Positions 24,955 to 36,103 of a stretch of DNA of 45,051 bases are shown piece by piece. The position numbers and the translations under genes were made by a program. Below the pieces are notes generated by a model. It did not search any database, was not told where the DNA came from, and worked only from the letters and a program-made list of their open reading frames with translations. Source of the DNA: Gemmatimonadota bacterium (GTDB lineage Bacteria; 4572-55; J002); assembly GCA_003697105.1 (NCBI GenBank), contig RFFQ01000183.1:1-45051 (forward strand), written 5' to 3'. Numbering within the stretch: position 1 is the first letter of the stretch; each line of letters opens with the position of its first letter.

Positions 24955-25695
24955 TTACATGTGCATACCGCCATCCACCGATAGGGTCTGTCCGGTCAGG
25001 TAATCGGCATCTTCAGATGCCAAAAAGAGGACTACTTTCGCTACATCTTCCCCGGTTCCCATCCGACCCAGCGGAATTTGCTGGAGATAACTTGCTTTGA
25101 CCTCATCCGGTAAATTCGCGGTCATATCGGTTTCGATAAAGCCCGGTGCAACGGCATTCACGGTGATATTCCGGCTGGCAAGCTCTTTTGCTACGGATTT
25201 CGTAAAACCGATAACCCCTGCTTTGGATGCCACATAATTCGACTGCCCGGCATTGCCCATTAGCCCGACCACACTGGTAATGTTGATAATGCGTCCATAG
25301 CGTTGCTTCATCATCAAACGTGTGACCGCCTTAGTACAGTTGAATGTACCCGTTAGATTAATGTCGATCACTTGTTGCCAATCTTCTGGCTTCATGCGCA
25401 TTAGCAGGGTGTCTTTGGTAATGCCGGCATTATTGACCAAAATGTCAATTCGTCCAAAGGTCTCTTTTGCCTGTTGGATCATGTTGTCAACCGACTCTGA
25501 GTCCCGGACATCCACCGCCACTGGGAGAGCTTGCCGTCCCATTGCTTCGATTTCGGTTGCCACTGCGGCACATGCTCCTTCGGTTCGGCTACCAATAACC
25601 AAATGAGCGCCTTCGCCTGCTAAGGTGAGGGCAATCGCCTTTCCAATTCCGCGTGAAGCGCCGGTAACTAACGCAATTTTATCTTGTAACCGCAT
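24955..25695 (-). CDS. fabG: 3-oxoacyl-ACP reductase
   Basis: A 246-residue SDR of the FabG type: TGASRGIG (11-18), NNAG (88-91), Ser141, and Tyr154-x3-Lys158 in YVASK, followed by VAPGFIETDMT and the GQTLSVDGGMHM C-terminus typical of FabG. It reduces 3-oxoacyl-ACP in fatty-acid elongation with NADPH. The ATG at 25695 has TGAGGA 6 nt upstream; the in-frame ATG at 25707 overlaps that ribosome site. It lies 27 bp after folA, so fatty-acid and folate genes share a transcript. No other fab genes or acpP are in the window. Confidence 0.92.
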   Translation of the reverse strand: MRLQDKIALVTGASRGIGKAIALTLAGEGAHLVIGSRTEGACAAVATEIEAMGRQALPVAVDVRDSESVDNMIQQAKETFGRIDILVNNAGITKDTLLMRMKPEDWQQVIDINLTGTFNCTKAVTRLMMKQRYGRIINITSVVGLMGNAGQSNYVASKAGVIGFTKSVAKELASRNITVNAVAPGFIETDMTANLPDEVKASYLQQIPLGRMGTGEDVAKVVLFLASEDADYLTGQTLSVDGGMHM

Positions 25696-25722
25696 GATAT
25701 TCCTCATGTTATATGTTTAAAA

Positions 25723-26238
25723 TTAAGTTCTTTTTTGATTCAATGGATTTTTAGAATCGGCTGCGGTCCGCCGGCGGTACATCACATGTTCAAATTGATC
25801 ATACATCCGGCGTCCTTGGACGACCCACTCCGTGAAATCGACTTCCGGGAAATAGGTATCCCCCTCAAATTTGCCTTTAATCCACGAAATGACCAATCGA
25901 TCTACCAACGGCAGTGCTTCGTCATAAATACAAGCCCCGCCGATAAAAAAGATCGGTTTAAGATGCTGTTCGGCGAGCGCGATAGCTTCGGAGATATTCG
26001 GCACAATATCAAAGTGCTCCTGGGGGGATAAGGATTGGCTTACCACAATATTGTGCCGTTGAGGCAGGGGATTGCCAATGGATTCAAATGTGCGCCTGCC
26101 CATAATCACCGTGTTGTTCAGGGTTAACCGTTTGAACAATTTCAAATCTTCGGGGATATGCCAGGGGATAGTGCCATCTTTACCGATGACACGGTCTGCC
26201 GTCATAGCGGCAATAATGGTTTTTTCTTGGGGAATCAT
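25723..26238 (-). CDS. folA: dihydrofolate reductase
   Basis: A 171-residue DHFR. The N-terminus reads IIAAMTADRVIGKDGTIPWHIPEDLKLFK, with the acidic active-site residue as Glu in PEDLKLF where E. coli has Asp27; VIMGRRTFESIG and FFIGGACIYDEAL follow. It regenerates tetrahydrofolate with NADPH after thymidylate synthase. Its ATG overlaps the thyA stop codon in an ATGA, so translation is coupled. Confidence 0.95.
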   Translation of the reverse strand: MIPQEKTIIAAMTADRVIGKDGTIPWHIPEDLKLFKRLTLNNTVIMGRRTFESIGNPLPQRHNIVVSQSLSPQEHFDIVPNISEAIALAEQHLKPIFFIGGACIYDEALPLVDRLVISWIKGKFEGDTYFPEVDFTEWVVQGRRMYDQFEHVMYRRRTAADSKNPLNQKRT

Positions 26239-27101
26239 ACTGCCACCTCAAAATTGATTTTTGGATGCGCTTGGTAATTTTCCAGCGTAATGTCTTCAAA
26301 TTGTAATTGATTGAAGGGTTTGGGGGCAATCCGGATTGTTGGTAAGGGTAACGGTTCACGTGTCAATTGGGTATAGAGTCCTTCCAGATGATTTTCGTAA
26401 ATATGGGCATCAATGATGGTGTGGGCAAACTCACCCGGTTGGTAACCGGTTTCTTGTGCCAGCATCAGCGTGAGGAGCGAATAACAGGCAAGATTGAAGG
26501 GAATCCCTAGCGCAATATCCCCGGATCGTTGTGTTAAGTGGCAATTAAGCCGTCCCGCGGTAACATTGAAACAAAAGGTATAGTGGCACGGGGGTAGTTT
26601 GCTTTCAGCGGCGTTCCCCGGATGCCAGGCACTGACAATCATCCGGCGCCGGTTGGAAGTCGCTGGATTCTTTTTGATGGCGTGCAACGTATCGATCACA
26701 TATTGAATTTGATCAAAGACCGGCGCTTGGGTCACGGGATCGATAGAAATCCATTTATGACCCCATTTTTCACCGGCTTCGTGCCCGTGTTCGGGTACCG
26801 GAAATCGTCGCCAAAATCGCCCGTAAGCGGTTTCCAAGTGCCCTTGTTCATCAGCCCACGCATCCCAAATTTGGGTTTTTTGGCGCAGATGGCGAATGTG
26901 GGCTTCACCGCTCAAGTACCAAAATAACTCGTGCAACATAGACTTAAAATACATTTTTTTGGTGGTCAGGAGGGGGTAGCCATGTTGCAAATCGACCCGG
27001 TAAAAGTAGCTAAACACGCTCAGGGAGCGCACACCGGTGCGGTTTTCCTGCCAGACACCGTGTTCCAACACATAGCGGACCATATCCAGATAAACGTGCA
27101 T
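26235..27101 (-). CDS. thyA: thymidylate synthase
   Basis: A 288-residue ThyA making dTMP from dUMP with methylene-tetrahydrofolate. Catalytic Cys172 is in LPPCHYTF; QRSGDIALGIPFN and the dUMP/folate motifs HTIIDAHIYENH are present. Length exceeds E. coli ThyA (264) mainly through an insert after the small-domain start (about residues 100-130). It precedes folA with a 4-nt overlap, a common arrangement. The upstream GWxTD gene ends 60 bp before it. Confidence 0.95.
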   Translation of the reverse strand: MHVYLDMVRYVLEHGVWQENRTGVRSLSVFSYFYRVDLQHGYPLLTTKKMYFKSMLHELFWYLSGEAHIRHLRQKTQIWDAWADEQGHLETAYGRFWRRFPVPEHGHEAGEKWGHKWISIDPVTQAPVFDQIQYVIDTLHAIKKNPATSNRRRMIVSAWHPGNAAESKLPPCHYTFCFNVTAGRLNCHLTQRSGDIALGIPFNLACYSLLTLMLAQETGYQPGEFAHTIIDAHIYENHLEGLYTQLTREPLPLPTIRIAPKPFNQLQFEDITLENYQAHPKINFEVAV

Positions 27102-27161
27102 GGGTTACTCCGAGAGTTAAACTAGGGAAATGTTTTGTTGGGTTGAGAATCGGAGCGGTAA

Positions 27162-28466
27162 TTAGTACAAGCTCCAGCCGACAATCTGGAATGTTTTGGT
27201 TGTGGAGACACTAATCCCACTCTTTTGGTCACGGGCGATGACTACCAGATTATACGTATCATACGGGGCATTTTCTAAATCCAAAACGCCAATAATTCGC
27301 GCATTTTGTCGGTCGATGGTGCGGGTTTCTTTAAATTGCATCACATCACCCATCAAATTTTGTCCGCGCACCCGGTATTCCAATTCAATTGTGGCAGTAC
27401 CGTCCGTATTGAGTGGGATGTGATAAATGTCATAATAACAATAGAGTACACCGCCTTGCCGGAAACGGCGGGTGGGGTTCGGCTCCATTCGGTAACTCTC
27501 TGGGGCATAAAGCGAGTCTGTGGAGAGAAGTTCCACCGTGTGAGCAAAGGCAAGATCACTAATTTGAAGCGAGTCAGGTGGTTCGGGCAGGTAGAATAAG
27601 GAGCGGAAATGTGCCATGCGTTCATTGTTTTTGTCTGTTAGCGACATCACCACATGGTATTCACCGGGGTCTAAGGTAAAGGTTTCGCGATGCCGTAACG
27701 AATTATCCGCGCTGACGTCATCTGGGGTAAATTGCTGTTCAAACACGCGGGATTCGATCTCATTTTCGTTAATATCCAAAATGCTGAACCGGTGTTCCAC
27801 AGTTGCCCAAGTGCCGGAATCGGTTTCCGCAAAATAAAGCGCTTTCGCGGAGTATTCATAATATAACTCCAACTGTACCTGATTTTCAGGGGTATAAAAC
27901 CGTGCCCAATCTACATCGAGGGGTAATTTCCCTCCCCCATGTAAAAATCGATCCAAGGGGGCCGCATTTTGCCGGCGGATAAATACCTCATACTCTTGAT
28001 CGCCGGGAAACGGGTAAATGATGCTACCAAATTCATCAAACCGGTATTTCAAACCCAGATCGTAGTAAATCCAATCCTGCCGGAGACCGACATCTTTGTT
28101 GAGGATTTCATCTGGTGGACCATATTTGATGTAAATACGGCCAATATCCGTTTTCCAGCCGGGGATGTTCGCGCTTTTTAATGAAAAATTATCGATGGTG
28201 TACTGGACGCGCCGTAAATGTTCTTCTCGCCGTTCATTTCGGGGTGTCCCCGGGGTGGGGTCCCGGCGTTGCCAGAACTTTTCCACCCATTCCGCCCGTT
28301 CTTCCGACGGTAGATTGAAGAACTCTTCTTTTTCAGCCGGGGTGGCAATATAAGCAATGTCATCATACAGTTCCCGATCCTCAGGGGAAAGCTTTTCAAT
28401 ACGATTGGCACATCCGCCCAGCAACATTGCGACCAGCAACAGCAGACTAATCGTTCGATAATACAT
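27162..28466 (-). CDS. GWxTD-domain lipoprotein
   Basis: A 434-residue lipoprotein with a signal ending LLGGC (Cys19). The GWxTD domain lies at about 50-145: EERAEWVEKFWQRRDPTPGT and the defining GWKTDIGRIYIKYGPPDEI. A beta-rich C-terminal part follows with LDPGEYHVVMSLTD. GWxTD proteins are conserved in FCB-type and related candidate phyla; their function is not established, and envelope or surface roles have been suggested only by signals and context. AAGGGA precedes the ATG. A perfect 22-bp palindrome separates it from the upstream TPR gene. Confidence 0.87.
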   Translation of the reverse strand: MYYRTISLLLLVAMLLGGCANRIEKLSPEDRELYDDIAYIATPAEKEEFFNLPSEERAEWVEKFWQRRDPTPGTPRNERREEHLRRVQYTIDNFSLKSANIPGWKTDIGRIYIKYGPPDEILNKDVGLRQDWIYYDLGLKYRFDEFGSIIYPFPGDQEYEVFIRRQNAAPLDRFLHGGGKLPLDVDWARFYTPENQVQLELYYEYSAKALYFAETDSGTWATVEHRFSILDINENEIESRVFEQQFTPDDVSADNSLRHRETFTLDPGEYHVVMSLTDKNNERMAHFRSLFYLPEPPDSLQISDLAFAHTVELLSTDSLYAPESYRMEPNPTRRFRQGGVLYCYYDIYHIPLNTDGTATIELEYRVRGQNLMGDVMQFKETRTIDRQNARIIGVLDLENAPYDTYNLVVIARDQKSGISVSTTKTFQIVGWSLY

Positions 28467-28480
28467 GAATCATCCCTTGT

Positions 28481-28506
28481 GAAAACAGGGGAGCATGCTC
28501 CCCTGT
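28481..28506 (-). terminator. terminator between the TPR gene and the GWxTD gene
   Basis: ACAGGGGAGCA (28485-28495) and TGCTCCCCTGT (28496-28506) form a perfect 22-bp palindrome. On the minus strand TTTTC follows immediately. It should end or attenuate transcription from the TPR gene. Confidence 0.7.
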
Positions 28507-28549
28507 GATGGGTTTGGAATCGAGTTCGTAGGGTATATGAAGGGCGTGA

Positions 28550-30142
28550 CTAACTTCCTTGGCCGACCTGTTTTAGCAAGGTATTCGTTAGTTCACGGCT
28601 TTTTAAACGCCGGAGGGCAATCCGGATCACTTCACGTTCGTCGATCTTTTCAATACAGTGCAGACATTCTTCGATCATCCGGTTTAAGCCCAAATCTTCA
28701 GAAATTTCTAAGGCGCGGTTAAAATGGTTGATCGCTTTGCTATCATCCCGTTTTTCCATACACATCAACCCGTATTCGTAATGTGCGCTGGCGAGGTCTT
28801 CCGAGAGTTTACCTTCATCCAGTGCATCCAGTGCTTTTTCAAAATGCGCTTCTGCGGTGTCCCACTCTCGTTTTTGCCGGTGATATTTCCCCATAACGAC
28901 ATCCACTCCGGCAAGTGCTCGCGGTTTGCGCTCTTGCTTAAAGATCATTTCGGCGGTTTGGGCGTGTTCCAACGCTTTTTCCATCTGATTCATATCCAGA
29001 AAGAGATGCGCCATATCCAAGAAAACCCGGCCGGTATTCATCTGATCTTGTACACTGGAAAAGAACTCATAACTGCGTTGAAAATACTTTTCTGAATTTT
29101 CGTAATCTTTTTTCAGGCGGTAAATTTTCCCCAAATTTCGATAGGTGTAAGAGAGGGCATGGGTGTTATTTAATTCCTCCGAGACGGCTAAATCTTTCTG
29201 AAAATAATCAATAGCGGCATCATAGTTTTCCAGCATAATATGCACATCGCCTAATTTGCCGTAGATCATTCCCATATCGGATTTGGCGCCAAGAAATTCA
29301 TACAAACTCTGGCTTTTTTCATAGAAAAAGATCGCTTCATGATGGTTGCCCATCTCTTTAAATGCTTGACCCAGACTGCTGTATGTCTTTGCCATACCCC
29401 ACTCATTTTCCACATCCAGATAAATTTCGAGGGCTTTATCGTAATTTTCTAAAGATTTAGAATAGTTGCGTTTGATGCTGTAAATCACCCCTAAATAGCG
29501 GTATGCTTCCGCTTTGCGCAGGCTCAATTCTTCGTCCTGAAGGATTTCCAACGCTTTTTCATAGAACCCCACCGCATCGTCCATCATGCCCATACGGAAA
29601 TGAAGTAGACCCATTTGGGTGTTGATACCGGCATAAATATCGGGGTCGGCATTGACCCGGTCGGCAATACGCACCCCACTTTCCAAAATCATGAGCGCTT
29701 TATCATTTTCACCAAGACGAGAAAGCGTATTGCCCAAATGGAACTGGCATTCGGGGAATTTATGCTCTAACTTCCCTGCATCCGCGGTATTGAGCGCATC
29801 TTGAAAGAGGGATTTTGCCGTTTGCAAGTCCCCTTGTTGCAACTTAATTTTGCCTTGCCCGATCAACGCATTGGTCATGGCTTCTTTATCATCCAGTTCT
29901 TTGGCAGTTTCGTAGGCTTTTGTAAAATCTTGCAAGGCATTGTCCCACTCACTTTGTTGAATGAGAATCTCCCCCCGGGCTAACCGTAATTGTACGAAAT
30001 TGGCTTTTGTTTCGGTGGTTTCCTTTTCCCGAAGTAACAGGTCTTCCGCGGTGGAAAAGTGCACCAGTGCAATTTCGTTATCAAAATTTTTTGCCGATGC
30101 CAAACCGGCGTTGAGAAAATCACTAAACTTTGTGCTTGCCAT
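28550..30142 (-). CDS. tetratricopeptide-repeat protein
   Basis: A 530-residue soluble protein made almost wholly of TPR repeats of about 40 residues (for example AEAYRYLGVIYSIKRNYSKS, ENEWGMAKTYSSLGQAFKEM and TYRNLGKIYRLKKDYE), the Rapsyn/LGN-like or kinesin-light-chain-like kind. No signal peptide, catalytic or DNA-binding domain is visible. It is probably a protein-interaction scaffold. GAGAGG lies 9 nt before the ATG. The gene has its own promoter and is followed by a strong hairpin, so it is probably transcribed largely on its own. Confidence 0.88.
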   Translation of the reverse strand: MASTKFSDFLNAGLASAKNFDNEIALVHFSTAEDLLLREKETTETKANFVQLRLARGEILIQQSEWDNALQDFTKAYETAKELDDKEAMTNALIGQGKIKLQQGDLQTAKSLFQDALNTADAGKLEHKFPECQFHLGNTLSRLGENDKALMILESGVRIADRVNADPDIYAGINTQMGLLHFRMGMMDDAVGFYEKALEILQDEELSLRKAEAYRYLGVIYSIKRNYSKSLENYDKALEIYLDVENEWGMAKTYSSLGQAFKEMGNHHEAIFFYEKSQSLYEFLGAKSDMGMIYGKLGDVHIMLENYDAAIDYFQKDLAVSEELNNTHALSYTYRNLGKIYRLKKDYENSEKYFQRSYEFFSSVQDQMNTGRVFLDMAHLFLDMNQMEKALEHAQTAEMIFKQERKPRALAGVDVVMGKYHRQKREWDTAEAHFEKALDALDEGKLSEDLASAHYEYGLMCMEKRDDSKAINHFNRALEISEDLGLNRMIEECLHCIEKIDEREVIRIALRRLKSRELTNTLLKQVGQGS

Positions 30143-30199
30143 CTCCTGAGTCCTCTCTTTCCTTCAGTTGACGAGTGCCTTTGGTCAAAAACCGCTTTA

Positions 30200-30227
30200 A
30201 TCTTACCATATTATGGGGGTTTGTCAA
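30200..30227 (-). promoter_or_regulatory. promoter for the TPR gene
   Basis: On the minus strand TTGACA (30222-30227), 16-bp spacer, TAAGAT (30200-30205), about 58 bp before the ATG. Confidence 0.55.
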
Positions 30228-30273
30228 GTGAAAAGTCCCCCCTGTGGATGGCTGTGGAATGGCGCTAATCCGC

Positions 30274-30302
30274 TTGTTTTAGCTTGATTATGCTCCTATA
30301 AT
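30274..30302 (+). promoter_or_regulatory. promoter for the deiodinase-like gene
   Basis: TTGTTT (30274-30279), 17-bp spacer, TATAAT (30297-30302), 64 bp before the ATG at 30366. Confidence 0.65.
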
Positions 30303-30365
30303 CTGTTAAACTAGGCGCGCCGTTTCCGCTATTTCCTCCAATTCATAAGGTCATAAGGAGAATCA

Positions 30366-31034
30366 ATGATACCCGATAACTTCATTCGTCTCAACCACTA
30401 TCACGAATATCCCCCGGATGAGATGCTTGCCCGGGCAAAAGCATTTTATGCAGATATACGCCGCCGCCGTTCTGTGCGAGATTTTTCGGATCGCCCCGTT
30501 GCGCGCGAAGTAATTGAATACTGCCTGTTAGCCGCTGGAACTGCTCCCAATGGTGCGAACAAACAACCGTGGCATTTTGTCGTTGTCAGCGATCCGGAAG
30601 TGAAACGCCAGATTCGGAAAGCGGCAGAAGCAGAAGAACGCGAATTTTACGAACGCCGCGCGTCTGACACATGGCTGGCAGATTTGGCGCCACTGGGTAC
30701 CGATGCACACAAACCGTTTTTGGAAATTGCCCCCTACCTGATTGTTATTTTTGCGGAAAAGTACCAGATCATGCCGGATGGAACCCAGCGGAAAAATTAT
30801 TACGTTCCGGAATCCGTCGGTATTGCCACCGGCTTGCTGGTTACGGCGATCCATCATGCCGGGCTGGTCTCCCTGACCCACACCCCTAGCCCGATGAAAT
30901 TTCTCAACACGATTTTAAATCGTCCCGCAAATGAAAAGCCTTTTTTAATTTTAGTAGTGGGGTATCCCGCGGAAGACGCCCACGTTCCAAACATCCGCAA
31001 AAAGTCGTTGGATGAACTCGCAACATTTGTTTGA
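30366..31034 (+). CDS. nitroreductase-superfamily flavoprotein, iodotyrosine-deiodinase-like
   Basis: A 222-residue FMN enzyme. [13 protein letters not shown] and [15 protein letters not shown] are the nitroreductase FMN sites; [12 protein letters not shown] and [11 protein letters not shown] follow. In addition Glu91, Tyr95 and Lys116 (EREFY and HKPFLE) match the halotyrosine zwitterion-binding triad of iodotyrosine deiodinase with the same spacing (4 and 21 residues). That subgroup performs reductive dehalogenation of halotyrosines; bacterial members are known. A general nitroreductase is the alternative but would lack this triad. AAGGAG precedes the ATG. It has its own promoter. Confidence 0.82.
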   Translation: MIPDNFIRLNHYHEYPPDEMLARAKAFYADIRRRRSVRDFSDRPVAREVIEYCLLAAGTAPNGANKQPWHFVVVSDPEVKRQIRKAAEAEEREFYERRASDTWLADLAPLGTDAHKPFLEIAPYLIVIFAEKYQIMPDGTQRKNYYVPESVGIATGLLVTAIHHAGLVSLTHTPSPMKFLNTILNRPANEKPFLILVVGYPAEDAHVPNIRKKSLDELATFV

Positions 31035-31258
31035 AAGCACGCTTTGCCGGTGTTCTACCGTTTATGTTACCCGATAATTATTGACGTGCCGCCGTATGAC
31101 GATGAATCGGAAGTTGACGAACGTCATTTTGGAGGTTAGGCGTGGTGTTTTGCCTCATCTGAACCTGACGCTAACGGTTTACTTATAAAAATTGAACAAT
31201 CGGGTTGTACGAATGTACCCCCAATCATACCTTTTTTACACCAAATTACGGGGTCATC

Positions 31259-33100
31259 ATGCCACGCAAACGATTGTCCTGGGTTTTATTTCCATCCTAT
31301 GGGATCATCTCCCTAGCGGCACTACTGTTGATTAGTCATCTGGTCTTCCATGAAATTCACCAATTTTATCTGGATCAAGCACAAGTGCATCTGGAAACAA
31401 AGATCCAACTCATCAAACCGCCAATTGCACGCGCTTTAGCAGATGCCCAGCCGGACAGCGTGATTGAATCCCTCTGCCGTTCTTTTACGGGGTCAACGGG
31501 AGCCCGGCTGAGTGTGATCTTTCCGTCGGGTAAAATCCTTGGTTTTGATGGGGATATTGAACACCGCATTAGCCGTGATGCACCGGAAGTTCGTGCCGCG
31601 TTTGATGGGCGAACAACACGTCTTCTCCGCGATAGTGTTGTTTTTGATGAACAGATGATCTTTGTCGGTACACCCATTCGCCATCAAGGGCAGACGGTGG
31701 CAGTTCTCCGGGCGGCGGAACCCCTCAGCCCGATTCTGAGTTTTCAGCACCGACTAAGATGGCACATTTTCGGCTGGGGAGTGATTCTTTTGGCGCTGCT
31801 AAGCGGGGTTATGAGCCTGTGGGTCTCGCGCCGGATTCGGCACGCTTTGACGGCTCTTCAACACCATGCAGACCAGTTTAGCCAACGCCGGGAGGGTAAA
31901 TTTCCGCTATCTTCCATTGTGGAAGTGGCAGAACTTGGCATTGCCCTCAACAAAATGGCTCACAAAACGAACAAATACATCAATAAACTGATCCAAAAAG
32001 GGATTGAAGAAGAAGCGGTACTCTCCAGCATGGTGGAAGGGGTGATCGCCGTGGATACCGAAGAGCGTATTTTGTTGATCAATCCAGCCGCGGGAAAACT
32101 GCTCAACATCGAACCGGATCAGATGCAAGGACGCCGCTTACAAGAGGCGATTCGGAAGGCAAATCTACATCAATTTGTCCAAAATGTGTTAGAAAGCGGC
32201 CATCCCATCGAAGAAGATATTACCCTTTACGGTGAAAGTGCGGCGAACGACATCTTTTTGCAGATTCACGGGTCGATTTTGCAGAATGCCGGCAAAGAGC
32301 AACTGGGTGTAATTTTGGTGTTTAACGATGTAACCCGGTTACGCCGGCTGGAAACCGCGCAAAAAGATTTTGTGGCGAATGTGTCGCATGAACTGCGCAC
32401 CCCGATCACCTCGATTAAAGGATTTGCGGAAACCCTCATCGCGGGTGCTCTGGAACGCCCCGATAAAGCCGCCCGCTTTGTGAATATCATCGCACGGCAA
32501 GCCAATCAGTTGAATGCCATTGTAGATGATTTGCTGGCGCTTTCTCGTATTGAACGCCAATTGGAAGCACCTAATGAACTGGAATTTAATAAAATATCGA
32601 TTCAGACCATAATTGAACATGCGATTCAGGATTGTGAACTCAAAGCCATTGAGCGGCAAATCACTATTGAGGTACATTTCCCCGTCTGCCCAGATGTGCA
32701 AGTTAATCCGCACCTGATTGAACAAGCGCTGGTCAACTTGATCGATAATGCCATCAAATACAGCCCCGTTGGTGGAACGGTCACCATCACTACGGAGTTC
32801 ACAGAAGCGGCGGTCTGTGTCCACGTTCAAGATCAGGGAAGCGGTATCCCCCAAGAACATTTACCCCGCCTATTTGAGCGGTTTTATCGTGTTGATAAAG
32901 CCCGTAGCCGTGAATCCGGCGGTACGGGATTAGGGCTTTCCATTGTGCGTCACGTGTTGCGGGTACATGGTGGTGAGGTCTATGTGAAGAGTTCGGTCAA
33001 TCGTGGCAGTACCTTCACCATTTCATTACCGGTTCAGCCGGCATACCGGCTGGTGTCGCATCGCTCGCAGGATGGGTGGGTTAGTGCCGGTTTAGCTTGA
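31259..33100 (+). CDS. PhoR-like membrane sensor histidine kinase
   Basis: A 613-residue kinase. One membrane helix (about 8-30) and another (about 168-190) flank a sensor domain of about 135 residues; a HAMP-like linker, a PAS domain (about 250-360), HisKA with His377 in VSHELRTPITS, and an HATPase domain ending with GGTGLGLSIV follow. This is the PhoR/WalK-type layout. No response regulator is adjacent, so the stimulus and partner are unknown. The ATG at 31259 was preferred over a TTG at 31205 because the membrane helix starts there. The 224 bp upstream hold no gene. Confidence 0.9.
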   Translation: MPRKRLSWVLFPSYGIISLAALLLISHLVFHEIHQFYLDQAQVHLETKIQLIKPPIARALADAQPDSVIESLCRSFTGSTGARLSVIFPSGKILGFDGDIEHRISRDAPEVRAAFDGRTTRLLRDSVVFDEQMIFVGTPIRHQGQTVAVLRAAEPLSPILSFQHRLRWHIFGWGVILLALLSGVMSLWVSRRIRHALTALQHHADQFSQRREGKFPLSSIVEVAELGIALNKMAHKTNKYINKLIQKGIEEEAVLSSMVEGVIAVDTEERILLINPAAGKLLNIEPDQMQGRRLQEAIRKANLHQFVQNVLESGHPIEEDITLYGESAANDIFLQIHGSILQNAGKEQLGVILVFNDVTRLRRLETAQKDFVANVSHELRTPITSIKGFAETLIAGALERPDKAARFVNIIARQANQLNAIVDDLLALSRIERQLEAPNELEFNKISIQTIIEHAIQDCELKAIERQITIEVHFPVCPDVQVNPHLIEQALVNLIDNAIKYSPVGGTVTITTEFTEAAVCVHVQDQGSGIPQEHLPRLFERFYRVDKARSRESGGTGLGLSIVRHVLRVHGGEVYVKSSVNRGSTFTISLPVQPAYRLVSHRSQDGWVSAGLA

Positions 33101-33186
33101 CACCCGCCCGTTGTTCTCCAAATATCGTCCGGTACCCGCCGCCGCCCCACGCACCACCTTTCTCGCCGAATCCCACGATTATGGTG

Positions 33187-33214
33187 TTGCTTTTTTCCGC
33201 ATGATCTCTATATT
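33187..33214 (+). promoter_or_regulatory. putative promoter for guaB
   Basis: TTGCTT (33187-33192), 16-bp spacer, TATATT (33209-33214), 59 bp before the ATG. Moderate match; no purine-riboswitch-like structure was seen. Confidence 0.35.
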
Positions 33215-33224
33215 ACATCAATAA

Positions 33225-34736
<1,512 letters not shown>

Positions 34737-34832
34737 ATGCGGTGGATGGATGGTTTATCAACTTTGGAAGATGGGCTTGTCCGCGTCCGAATAAACACGG
34801 AAGTTACCGGTAAACTCACGACGATTTAGAGC

Positions 34833-34861
34833 TTGACAACACCGGGAATCACACCTATTCT
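34833..34861 (+). promoter_or_regulatory. promoter for the coiled-coil membrane protein gene
   Basis: TTGACA (34833-34838), 17-bp spacer, TATTCT (34856-34861), 52 bp before the ATG. Confidence 0.65.
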
Positions 34862-34913
34862 GGACAGATGGAATCCCGATTTTAGGTGAATCTCAGATGA
34901 ACTTAAGGTGACT

Positions 34914-35732
34914 ATGACAGAAGAATTCCCCACGATATGGCACTATTACAAATCCGCGTTTTGGGAAAAGGCGAATTTGATCGGGTTAGCCGCCACTGCG
35001 GCCGCTGCCATTTTTGGTGACCCCATGTATTTGGCAATTGGGGCGGGGTTGGAAGTGGCGTATCTGGCAGTCGTACCGAATTTACCACGTTACCGCCAAA
35101 AAATAGCCCGCCAGCAAAAGGCACTCCTACTCGCACAGAAACGTGCCGAACGTCATAAAAAATATGAGATGCTGTCCACAGTAGAAAAACTGCGGTTCCG
35201 CCGGTTGGAGCGGCAAGTGAGTAAAATTCGCCGGATGGTGAATGACTCCGGCTCAGATATGATGTTCTTGATTGAATCCGATATTGCGAAACTCGATTAT
35301 CTCCTTGAATCCTTTCTTAACCTTTCACTGAATTTGAAACGGTATCAGCGCCATCTGCAATCTACGGATCGCCGCTCTATTGAATCCAATCTCCGCCAAT
35401 TACAGGAGCGTCTTGCCACCGATGAAGTCCTCGCTAAAAGTTCTTCTGCCCGGACTGCCGTCCAGAAAAATATATCCATCTTAGAGAAACGGCTCAATAA
35501 ACTCGATGACCTCGAGGGGCATTTAAAAACCCTGCAAGCCCAATTAGAAACCATTGATGACACCCTCGGATTGCTGCATGACCAAGTGCTAACGATGAAT
35601 TCCCCAGAGGAACTTTCCACCGAATTAGATGCCCTAATCTCTAACGTGGAAATTACCGAGCAAACCCTGCTAGATACCGCCACCTATTTCGGGGATTTGC
35701 ACCATCTGGAGCGCGAACTCAAGACATCATAA
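34914..35732 (+). CDS. membrane-associated coiled-coil protein of unknown function
   Basis: A 272-residue protein not recognised as a known family. After a short cytoplasmic start, residues about 17-50 are hydrophobic and hairpin-like (ANLIGLAATAAAAIFGDPMY, then a YLAVV segment), followed by a basic stretch and then almost wholly charged, heptad-rich helix (about 65-270, for example LEKRLNKLDDLEGHLKTLQA). The ATG at 34914 has AAGG 5 nt upstream; a GTG two codons earlier lacks a ribosome site. It could be a membrane-tethered scaffold. The next plus-strand gene, 0.5 kb on, is also an unknown membrane-anchored protein; a link is possible but not shown. Confidence 0.75.
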   Translation: MTEEFPTIWHYYKSAFWEKANLIGLAATAAAAIFGDPMYLAIGAGLEVAYLAVVPNLPRYRQKIARQQKALLLAQKRAERHKKYEMLSTVEKLRFRRLERQVSKIRRMVNDSGSDMMFLIESDIAKLDYLLESFLNLSLNLKRYQRHLQSTDRRSIESNLRQLQERLATDEVLAKSSSARTAVQKNISILEKRLNKLDDLEGHLKTLQAQLETIDDTLGLLHDQVLTMNSPEELSTELDALISNVEITEQTLLDTATYFGDLHHLERELKTS

Positions 35733-35762
35733 GCCACCATTACGGAGTTTATTTGAATTTAG

Positions 35763-35784
35763 GTAAATTTTTCCGAAAATTTAC
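35763..35784. promoter_or_regulatory. inverted repeat abutting a -35 box
   Basis: GTAAATTTT (35763-35771), TCCG, AAAATTTAC (35776-35784): a perfect 9-bp inverted repeat that ends one base before TTGACT. It could be an operator or a weak terminator of the coiled-coil gene. Confidence 0.5.
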
Positions 35785-35813
35785 TTGACTTTATATCTTA
35801 TAACTTATAGAAT
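35785..35813 (+). promoter_or_regulatory. sigma-70 promoter inside the gene-free region
   Basis: TTGACT (35785-35790), 17-bp spacer, TAGAAT (35808-35813). AAGGAGGG follows at 35821-35828. Predicted transcription start near 35820; no start codon is suitably placed after the AAGGAGGG. Confidence 0.6.
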
Positions 35814-36103
35814 ACTCTACTAAGGAGGGTTGTAAATTACTAGCATTTAAACATTGTCATAGTACATGATGAATTATAGCCAGACCAGACAAAATTTCGT
35901 CACATGGTATGAGAATTTGAAATTGAAATTTCAATTCCGTATGCCGACCCGCACGCTGATACGATTTGCCATATCTCCCCAGCAAAGACAGCTTGAGAGA
36001 CCACGAAATCGTACCAAAAACCGCACCGGTAACCCGGGCGTCCGATTTGGTTTCAATTACCATAATCATCACCTGAAATCTTTCCCAACGGGTGACACCT
36101 CGT

